NCBI GenBank assembly: GCA_015059015.1
Contig: SVBG01000002.1
Coordinates: forward strand, 237,636-301,635
Length of the DNA: 64,000 nucleotides
Direction of reading: 5' to 3'
DNA from: Erysipelotrichaceae bacterium
GTDB taxonomy: Bacteria > Bacillota_I > Bacilli_A > ML615J-28 > CAG-313
The notes below the pieces were generated by a model. It made no database searches. It had not been told where the DNA came from and saw only the letters and a program-made list of their open reading frames with translations. The translations under genes were made by a program, and so were the position numbers. Positions 56,881 to 64,000 of the stretch are shown here, one piece after another. Positions within the stretch are counted from its first letter, which is position 1; each line of letters opens with the position of its first letter.

Positions 56881-59800
56881 ATGGCATTAGAATTAACTAA
56901 CGGTCAAAAGGCGGCAATTAAAGAATATGGTAAAAATATTATTGTTTCTGCTGGTGCTGGAAGTGGTAAGACTTTCGTTTTAACAGAACGTGTTATTTAT
57001 TTTATAAAAGAACACGGGTTTAGGTTAAGTGATTTCTTAATTCTTACATTTACTAATCTCGCTGCTGGAGAAATGAAAGACCGCATTAGAAAGAAATTAA
57101 AAAGTAATAATTTACCTGATGCTGCCTTTGTAGATACTTCTGATATTTGTACATTTGATTCATATGCTCTTGCACTTGTAAAAAAATATCACTTTTTACT
57201 TGGAGTATCTGCTAACATTTCAATTGTAGACTCAAATATTATTTCTGTTCGTAAAAGAACAATTATTAATGATTTATTTGAAGAAATGTACGCATTAGAA
57301 GATACAGAGTTTTTAAATTTAATTGATCGTTTTTGTTTTAATGATGATGAAGAACTTAGAACACTTGTATTTAAATTATATAATCATTCTTTAAATGAAC
57401 TTGATACTCCTAGTTATTTAGACAATTTTATTAATAAATATTACAGTGATGACTTTATTAATGAGATTATTGATATATATACAAATAAGCTAAAATTATA
57501 TATCCCAATTATTAAAAATTTAATTTTGAATTTACCAGACGTTCCACTTAAAAAAGGTTCTTCAGATACATATTATAGTAAGGTATGTGAATTATTACAT
57601 GGTTTTATTAACGCAACAACTTATGATGAAATAATTACTAATATTCCAGAAAAACTTGGTGTACGAGCTCCTGATGGATATAGTGAAGATGTTTCAATAA
57701 AAGCTTTTAAAAAAGAATATGAGAAATTAGTTAAACAAGTAAAGAAATTACCTAATTCAACTATTGAATTTAATGATTATTTTAAAGATAATATTAAATA
57801 TGCAGAAACTTTAATTAAACTTGTTAAAGAAGTAGATAATAGATTAAAAAATTATAAGTATACTTATCAAATCTATGAATTTAGTGATATTGCTAAATTA
57901 GCACTTAATTTAGTAAAGAATAATATAGAAGTTAGAAACTCGCTTAAATCTCACTTTAAAATGATAATGATTGATGAATATCAAGATACATCTATTCTTC
58001 AAGAAGCATTTATTAATTTAATTGAAAATAACAATGTTTATATGGTTGGTGATGTTAAACAATCTATATATCGATTTAGAAATGCAAGATGTGATATTTT
58101 TATTGATAAGTATAATCGTTTTAAATATAAAGGTGAAGGTCTTGCAATAGACTTAAATAAAAACTTTAGATCTAGACGTGAAGTACTAGATGATATTAAC
58201 TATATATTTAAGAATCTTATGACAACTGAATTTGGTGGTGCATCTTATATTGATGATCATTTAATTGAATGTGGAAATACTGATTTTGAGGAATTTGGAA
58301 AACTAGATGTTTCATCTCATTCTGATTTTTTAATCCATAATGTAAAAGGTGATGAAAGTATTACTGCTGAAGCAACCCTAATCGCAAGAGATATTATTGA
58401 TAAAATTAATAATCATTATCAAGTACTTGATGGGAAATCATTAAGGGATGTTAAGTTTTCTGATTTTTGTATTTTAATGGATAGAGGAACTGCATTTGAG
58501 GATTATTATAAAGTGTTTTCTAGTTATCAAATACCTTTATATATTGTAAATGATGAGAATATTAAAAATACACAAATAGTTAAATTACTAGGTAATTTAT
58601 TAAAAATTGTAAAATCAATTTTTAATAAAGATTATTATAAAAAAGAATTTAAAAAAGCTTTTGTTAGTCTTGCGAGAAGTTTTTTATACAATTATAGTGA
58701 TGAAAAGATATATCAAATTTGTAAAAATAATTTATATAAAGAAACAGAAATCTTTAAATTAATTAAAGATTCTTTATATAATAATTCATCTTTACCACTT
58801 TCATCAAAAATTGAGGCTTTAATATTTGATTTAGATATATATAATAAATGTGCATTTTCAGGTAATGTTATAAAAAATGAAATGTATTTAGATTTATTTA
58901 TAAATCTATTTAAAGAAATGACTCGCCTTGATTATACACTTGATGACTTCTTATTATATTTAGAATATATTGATACATATAATTTGAAAATAACTCTTTC
59001 ATCAACTGGTTCTAATATTGATAGTGTTAAACTTATGAATATTCATAAGTCTAAAGGGTTAGAGTTTAAGATTGTTTATTTTTCGGGATTATATAAATCA
59101 TTTAATTTAGAAGAAACTAAAAATGATTTTGGAGTATCATCAAAATATGGACTTATTTTAAAACCAAACGATGATGAAAAAGAAAATATTTTAAAAACGT
59201 TAAATAAAGATGCTGAAATAATTGATCAAATTAATGAACAAATAAGGTTATTTTATGTAGCCTTAACTAGAACAAAAGAAAAGATGATTTTTGTTTTAAA
59301 TAATGAAAAGTATAATGCTTTATTTGATAAACATAATAATAAGGTTTTATATAGTTATATAAGTGATAATAATTTAAATAATTTAGATGTAAACACTAGA
59401 TATGAAAAAATTATCAATAGTTTCTTAAACAAAGAAATTAATTTAGAAGTTTTTATGTCAGTTTTAGCTTTATATGGTTATGAATTATGTGATGAATTTT
59501 ATGAGTTAAAAGAAACAGAAGTTTTTAAATTAACTTATGAATATTTTATAGAAAATTTAATTAAAACAAGTAGTGAATATATGTGTGATTCATATATTGA
59601 AAATTATATGGAAGTATTAGATAAAACTTCTAGTTATAAAACTGGTCATATTACATTTTCAGAATATATCAACTTTATGAAGTTGTTAGATTATAAAGTA
59701 AATGAAAGCTATTTAGAAGAAGTAGATATAGAGAGTATTGATTTTGATTTAAATAAGTTAATTATTAATCCAAGATATATTTATAATGAGTTTAAAAATA

Positions 59801-60915
59801 TAGATTTTATTAATAGATTACTTAATAATTATTCAGATATTAAAGATATTCTTAAATACTATAAATTTTATTTTAGTGAATATCCTAATGAAGATTATCT
59901 GATTAAAAGTATGTATGATTATAATGATAAACTGCTAAGTAAATCTGAATTACTTTTAATTACTGATTATTTAGGTTATACGCTTAATTTTAATTTTGAT
60001 GATTATATTTTCTTTGATGAGTTAAATTATGAAGTAGATATTATACCTAACGATAAAATGATAGATATTATTAAATATATTAAAAATGCTCCTAAGAGAT
60101 GCTTTGAATATGATGCTAGTTTAAAATTAATATTTAAAGATTATTTAGATAAAAATATAACTTTAGATGAGTTTAGAGAATATATTAATTTATTCGGCTT
60201 TACAATAGATATTAATTTTGATGTGTGTGATAAGAAAGAAGAGTTACACTATACTGTAGATGATATATATAAAGTAATTGTAGATAAGAAAAAGTATCAG
60301 TTAGATTATCCTTCTATGAAGTCGTTTAAGTTATTTATTGATCCTTTTATTGATAGTTATTTATTTGATAAAAGAATAATTGATATTAATACAAAAGGAA
60401 CTTCGCTAACTATTCAAAATGAAAATATGATAAAAGAGAGTTTAATTATTAAACAATTAGATGTTGATAATAGTGTGATTAAAAAGTTTAGAGCTTCTAA
60501 AAAATTAGATATTAATTCTTCAAAGAAAAATATGGAGTTTGGTACTAAGATTCACTTTCTACTTGAAATGATGGATTTTATAAATCCGGATTATAGTTTA
60601 ATAAATGATGAGTACTATAGTTCTATTATTAAAGATTTTTTAACATCTGATTTATTAAAAAATATTAATAATGGAAAAATTTATAAAGAATATGAATTCT
60701 ATGATATTGATACTAATACTTCTGGAATAATTGATTTAATGATAGTATATGATGACTATATTGATATAATAGATTATAAGACAAAAAATATAGTGGATGA
60801 TTCTTATTTAAAACAATTGTCTATTTATGAAGAATTTATTAAGAAAATATTTAAAAAGAAAGTTAATACATATCTATATTCATTACTTGACCGAACATAT
60901 AAATTGTGTAATTAA
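56881..60915 (+). CDS. addA: ATP-dependent helicase/nuclease subunit A
   Basis: 1344 residues, slightly longer than usual. UvrD/Rep motifs: 'QKAAIKEYGKNIIVSAGAGSGKT' (Q motif and Walker A, residues 8-30), 'LTFTNLAAGEMKDRI' (Ia), 'MIMIDEYQDTS' (II, near 363), 'YMVGDVKQSIYRFRNA' (III), 'VKLMNIHKSKGLEFKIVYF' (V) and 'RLFYVALTRTKEKM' (VI). The C-terminal nuclease has 'FGTKIHFLLEMMDF' near 1220 and 'DIIDYKTKN' near 1296. It starts 3 bases after the addB stop. It forms the AddAB complex that resects breaks and degrades foreign linear DNA. Confidence 0.95.
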   Translation: MALELTNGQKAAIKEYGKNIIVSAGAGSGKTFVLTERVIYFIKEHGFRLSDFLILTFTNLAAGEMKDRIRKKLKSNNLPDAAFVDTSDICTFDSYALALVKKYHFLLGVSANISIVDSNIISVRKRTIINDLFEEMYALEDTEFLNLIDRFCFNDDEELRTLVFKLYNHSLNELDTPSYLDNFINKYYSDDFINEIIDIYTNKLKLYIPIIKNLILNLPDVPLKKGSSDTYYSKVCELLHGFINATTYDEIITNIPEKLGVRAPDGYSEDVSIKAFKKEYEKLVKQVKKLPNSTIEFNDYFKDNIKYAETLIKLVKEVDNRLKNYKYTYQIYEFSDIAKLALNLVKNNIEVRNSLKSHFKMIMIDEYQDTSILQEAFINLIENNNVYMVGDVKQSIYRFRNARCDIFIDKYNRFKYKGEGLAIDLNKNFRSRREVLDDINYIFKNLMTTEFGGASYIDDHLIECGNTDFEEFGKLDVSSHSDFLIHNVKGDESITAEATLIARDIIDKINNHYQVLDGKSLRDVKFSDFCILMDRGTAFEDYYKVFSSYQIPLYIVNDENIKNTQIVKLLGNLLKIVKSIFNKDYYKKEFKKAFVSLARSFLYNYSDEKIYQICKNNLYKETEIFKLIKDSLYNNSSLPLSSKIEALIFDLDIYNKCAFSGNVIKNEMYLDLFINLFKEMTRLDYTLDDFLLYLEYIDTYNLKITLSSTGSNIDSVKLMNIHKSKGLEFKIVYFSGLYKSFNLEETKNDFGVSSKYGLILKPNDDEKENILKTLNKDAEIIDQINEQIRLFYVALTRTKEKMIFVLNNEKYNALFDKHNNKVLYSYISDNNLNNLDVNTRYEKIINSFLNKEINLEVFMSVLALYGYELCDEFYELKETEVFKLTYEYFIENLIKTSSEYMCDSYIENYMEVLDKTSSYKTGHITFSEYINFMKLLDYKVNESYLEEVDIESIDFDLNKLIINPRYIYNEFKNIDFINRLLNNYSDIKDILKYYKFYFSEYPNEDYLIKSMYDYNDKLLSKSELLLITDYLGYTLNFNFDDYIFFDELNYEVDIIPNDKMIDIIKYIKNAPKRCFEYDASLKLIFKDYLDKNITLDEFREYINLFGFTIDINFDVCDKKEELHYTVDDIYKVIVDKKKYQLDYPSMKSFKLFIDPFIDSYLFDKRIIDINTKGTSLTIQNENMIKESLIIKQLDVDNSVIKKFRASKKLDINSSKKNMEFGTKIHFLLEMMDFINPDYSLINDEYYSSIIKDFLTSDLLKNINNGKIYKEYEFYDIDTNTSGIIDLMIVYDDYIDIIDYKTKNIVDDSYLKQLSIYEEFIKKIFKKKVNTYLYSLLDRTYKLCN

Positions 60916-60995
60916 TAATTAATTCTTTAATATCAATACTTTTTTTTATAATTATGATATACTATAAGTAGAAGAATTTGAAAGTGGTATATAAG

Positions 60996-61946
60996 ATGAT
61001 TGTCGTAGTAAATTTTAGTAGTAGAAAAGATGGTAATTGTTATAGTATCTCTGGTGTTATAAAGAAACATTACCGAGATAAAAAAGTAAAGATTTATAAT
61101 TTTTATGAAAATACTTACTCTTCTTGTGGACATTGCGATTATGAATGTTTCAAGAAAAGATGTAAAGTCAATGATGGTATTAATGAAATTTTTAAATCGA
61201 TTGTTCAATCTGAAGAAACGATTTTTGTACTCCCTAATTATTGTGATTATCCTAATAGTAATTATTTCCTGTTTAATGAAAGAAGTTGTGGTTTCTTTAA
61301 TGGCAATAAAGATTTACTTAATCGATATTTAAATATAAAGAAAAAGTTTATTGTTGTATCTAATTCATGTCATTCAAACTTTTATGATGTGTTAAAATAT
61401 CAAGTATGTGAAAATATAAAACCAGAAATACTTTATTTTAATTCAAAAAAGTTTAATCAAAACCCAATTGATGGAACTCTTATGAGTAAAAGTGATGCAG
61501 AAGCATTAGTTCATGATTTTTTAGATTCTAGGTATTTAGAAGAAGAAAGTGCAATGGCAATTGTATTTTACAAACAATTAGTTTTAACAACCGTTGAAGA
61601 AGTATATGATAGACCAACATTATCTTTACCAAAAGGTCATATAGAAAAAGGCGAATCAGTTCTTGATGCGGCAATAAGAGAATGTTTTGAAGAAACTAAT
61701 GAAGTAATTACTAAAGATAACTATGTTGATAAATTAGATCCATTTGAAATAACATTTATTAATCATCACAATAAGTTAGTTAAAAAAATTATATATCCTT
61801 TGATATTTAGAGTAAATAAAATAGGAAATTTAGTCTCAAAAGAAGATCGTATTAAAAAGGTAAAATATCTTTCAATTGGTGAATTTTTAATAAAATGTAC
61901 ATATGATAATGTTAAAACAATGATTATGGAAGCAATATGTAAATAA
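60996..61946 (+). CDS. Flavodoxin-like (FMN reductase-type) domain fused to NUDIX hydrolase
   Basis: 316 residues. Residues 1-180 resemble NADPH-dependent FMN reductases or iron-sulphur flavoproteins: 'VVVNFSSRKDGNCYSISGVIK' would be the FMN-phosphate loop, and 'CGHCDYECFKKRCKVNDGINEIFKSI' is a Cys-containing segment of that type. From ~187 a NUDIX domain follows with box 'GHIEKGESVLDAAIRECFEET' (Gx5Ex7RExxEE); the final box Gly is Asn. A TTG at 60978 would add six residues but lacks a ribosome binding site; ATG 60996 is preferred. It may clean up an oxidised nucleotide or FAD/NAD-type substrate. I know of no characterised protein with this pair. Confidence 0.75.
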   Translation: MIVVVNFSSRKDGNCYSISGVIKKHYRDKKVKIYNFYENTYSSCGHCDYECFKKRCKVNDGINEIFKSIVQSEETIFVLPNYCDYPNSNYFLFNERSCGFFNGNKDLLNRYLNIKKKFIVVSNSCHSNFYDVLKYQVCENIKPEILYFNSKKFNQNPIDGTLMSKSDAEALVHDFLDSRYLEEESAMAIVFYKQLVLTTVEEVYDRPTLSLPKGHIEKGESVLDAAIRECFEETNEVITKDNYVDKLDPFEITFINHHNKLVKKIIYPLIFRVNKIGNLVSKEDRIKKVKYLSIGEFLIKCTYDNVKTMIMEAICK

Positions 61947-61966
61947 TATAAAGAAGGAGAGAGAAA

Positions 61967-64000
61967 ATGAAAAAAATTGTTTTAAGTATTTGCTGCATAC
62001 TTGCGGTTGTTATGCTTGCTGTCTCTGTTACTAGTTGTAAGAAAACTTATACAGTAACATTTAAAGATGGTGACACTGTATTAAAAACAGAGGAAGTAAA
62101 AAAAGGTGATAGTGCGATTGGTTTAACTCCAGAAAAAGAGGGTTATACATTTACTGGATGGGATAAATCATTTGCTAGTGTAACTAGTGATTTAATAGTT
62201 AATGCTAACTTTACTATTAATACATATACAGTAACATTCAAAGATGGTGATACTGTATTAAAAACAGAAACAGTTAACTATGGAGATAATGCTGTTGGAT
62301 TAACTCCAGAAAAAGAGGGTTATACATTTACTGGATGGGATAAAGAGTTTACTTATGTAAAAAGTGATTTAGTTGTAAATGCTAATTTTACAGTTAGTAT
62401 ATTTACAGTAACATTCAAAGATGGTGATACAGTATTAAAAACAGAAACAGTTAATTATGGAGCTGCTGCTGTTGGATTAACACCTGAAAAAGATGGTTAT
62501 AAATTTACTGGATGGGATAAAGAAATTAATAATATAACAAGTGATTTAGTAGTAAATGCAGTATTTAAAGTTAATGCATATACTGTTACTTTTAAAGATG
62601 GCGATCAAGTATTAAAAACAGAAGCAGTTAATCATGGAGAAGCAGCAGTTGGTTTAACACCAGAGAAAGTTGGTTATACATTTACTGGTTGGGATAAAGA
62701 ATTTGACAATGTAACAAGTGATTTAGTTGTTAATGCTAACTTTACTATTAATACTTATACAGTAACATTCAAAGATGGTGATACAGTATTAAAAACAGAA
62801 ACAGTTAATTATGGAGGAGCAGCTGTAGCGCCAACACCGGAGAAAGTTGGTTATACATTTACTGGATGGGATAAAACATTTGATAATATAGCAGATGATT
62901 TAGTTGTTAACGCAGTATTTACTATTAATACATATACAGTAACATTCTATGTTGATGGTGAAGTTTACGCTACAAAAACAGTAGAACATGGTAAAAATGC
63001 TGTTGCGCCAACAAGACCTAAGAAAACTGGTCACGATTTTATGGGTTGGGATATTTCATATAAAAATGTAACTAGTGATCTTGATGTTAACGCTGTATTT
63101 GAAAAATGTGAATATGAAGTTGTATTCTATGATTTCAGCGGTAATGCTATTAAAACTGAAAATGTTAAATATCAAGAAGCAGCTACAGCACCTGAAGTTA
63201 TATCAGATGAATATTATGAATTTACTGGTTGGGATAAAGAGTTCTCATTAGTTACTAAAGATTTAGAAGTTTATGCTGTTGGTAATAAAATTAAAGGTAA
63301 AATTGAATATTACTTTGGCGAAGAAGAATTAGATCTTACTCCTGTATCATATACATTTGGTGAAACTACTACGCTTCCTACTCCAGAAAAAGCTGGTTAT
63401 TATTTTGTAGGTTGGTTCTTAAATGAAATTTCATTAACTCCTTATACAGAAATTGATGCTGACGCAACAGCAGATTATAAGTTACAAGCTAGATTTGTTG
63501 AAACTGAAAAACAAAATTTAATTAAGTTAGAAGAAACAGAATATCACTTTACAAGTATTAAATCTACATTACATTCAAGTGGTAATTTCTATGTATTCCA
63601 ACCTGTACTACCTAGCGGAGTAGAAGCAAGTGTAACTAAATATAATTGGTCAACAAGTGATTCTACAATCGCAACAGTTTCTGCGTATTCATCAATTACA
63701 ATTAACTCAGCTGGTTATTGTATCTTAACAGCTACTAATAAAGAAAATCCAGCAATTATTATTAATGCGGTAATTAAAACTACTGTAGATAATATAACTG
63801 TTGTTACTGAAGCAGAAGCTAATGTTATTGAACTTTGTGATGTAACATTTGTAGGTAAAGATGGTGAAACAATTGGTACTACTAAATGTCATAAAGGTGG
63901 TAGTGTAATTTATCCTGCAGCACCTTATTATGAAGGTTATAAATTTATTGGTTGGGATAAACTAAACTATAACATTACAGAAGATACTACAATTACTGGT
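61967..64000 (+). CDS. Surface lipoprotein with tandem InlB B-type (Flg_new) repeats, open at right edge
   Basis: At least 678 residues, no stop before the window end. Signal peptide with lipobox 'VTSC' (Cys24). About seven ~59-residue repeats follow, each with 'TYTVTFKDGDTVLKTE...GLTPEKEGYTFTGWDKEF...VNANFT'; first repeats begin near 62051, 62228, 62405, 62581, 62759 and 62936, then diverge. After residue ~520 a Big-like segment appears ('YNWSTSDSTIATVSAYSSI') before another repeat starts at the edge. The ATG follows AAGGAG. Such repeats form stiff beta-rich stalks on listerial internalins and many gut bacteria. Probably cell-surface adhesion or carbohydrate contact. Confidence 0.88.
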   Translation, partial: MKKIVLSICCILAVVMLAVSVTSCKKTYTVTFKDGDTVLKTEEVKKGDSAIGLTPEKEGYTFTGWDKSFASVTSDLIVNANFTINTYTVTFKDGDTVLKTETVNYGDNAVGLTPEKEGYTFTGWDKEFTYVKSDLVVNANFTVSIFTVTFKDGDTVLKTETVNYGAAAVGLTPEKDGYKFTGWDKEINNITSDLVVNAVFKVNAYTVTFKDGDQVLKTEAVNHGEAAVGLTPEKVGYTFTGWDKEFDNVTSDLVVNANFTINTYTVTFKDGDTVLKTETVNYGGAAVAPTPEKVGYTFTGWDKTFDNIADDLVVNAVFTINTYTVTFYVDGEVYATKTVEHGKNAVAPTRPKKTGHDFMGWDISYKNVTSDLDVNAVFEKCEYEVVFYDFSGNAIKTENVKYQEAATAPEVISDEYYEFTGWDKEFSLVTKDLEVYAVGNKIKGKIEYYFGEEELDLTPVSYTFGETTTLPTPEKAGYYFVGWFLNEISLTPYTEIDADATADYKLQARFVETEKQNLIKLEETEYHFTSIKSTLHSSGNFYVFQPVLPSGVEASVTKYNWSTSDSTIATVSAYSSITINSAGYCILTATNKENPAIIINAVIKTTVDNITVVTEAEANVIELCDVTFVGKDGETIGTTKCHKGGSVIYPAAPYYEGYKFIGWDKLNYNITEDTTITG

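Noticed and set aside
62051-63120. Assembly duplication in the InlB-repeat gene
   Set aside because: Repeats differ at many positions and keep the reading frame, so they are real tandem domains, though their count could still be wrong.

Overview
The window is about 64 kb of AT-rich DNA from a low-GC Gram-positive bacterium. Strong AGGAGG-type ribosome binding sites, TTGACA/TATAAT promoters, many lipoproteins, a type III glutamine synthetase, AddAB, a DUF711/ACT pair and an InlB-repeat surface lipoprotein fit a Bacilli, Erysipelotrichia or Mollicutes-related anaerobe. Stops are almost all TAA or TAG, and TGA is used once. No rRNA, tRNA, CRISPR array or insertion sequence was seen. Apart from purC, all genes lie on the + strand.

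Left accessory region (1-12 kb). The window opens inside an AAA-ATPase gene followed by a TOPRIM-like partner, a defence-type pair. Next comes the most unusual locus. A consensus promoter drives a 21-codon leader ORF, then a perfect intrinsic terminator, then two tandem ABC-class ATPases of the PF09818 type and a heterodimeric ABC exporter pair. Fourteen bases inside the leader ORF are perfectly complementary to the terminator 5' arm plus loop. This is the signature of an antiterminator, so the cassette is probably controlled by leader-peptide attenuation. A decayed regulator remnant, two XRE regulators with long helical tails and a lipoprotein follow.

Middle region (12-36 kb). There is an ECF sigma factor with a long C-terminal extension and a small caspase/CHAT-like protein. 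A yybP-ykoY-type (Mn2+) riboswitch precedes a Na/phosphate cotransporter and a Ca/Na-type exchanger. Two paralogous solute-binding lipoproteins flank small genes, including a nitroreductase. After a frameshifted acyltransferase come two fused ABC ATPase-permeases, a VTC/DUF4956/Cthe_2159-like cluster and the ACT/DUF711 pair. A type III toxin-antitoxin locus (tandem-repeat RNA antitoxin plus ToxN/AbiQ-type toxin) ends the region.

Purine region (36-54 kb). purC is divergent and stands alone. A ZTP (pfl) riboswitch with a terminator precedes purE-purM-purN-purH-purD-purL-purF-guaB-glnN-fhs-guaA, about 17 kb of tightly packed genes. They take PRPP to GMP and also supply glutamine and 10-formyl-THF. 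purB, purK and purA are not in the window. The PurF-like protein lacks the usual N-terminal Cys nucleophile.

Right end (54-64 kb). A small hypothetical gene, an AddB-like nuclease and AddA (double-strand-break repair), a flavodoxin-like/NUDIX fusion, and a lipoprotein of tandem InlB-type repeats that runs off the window.
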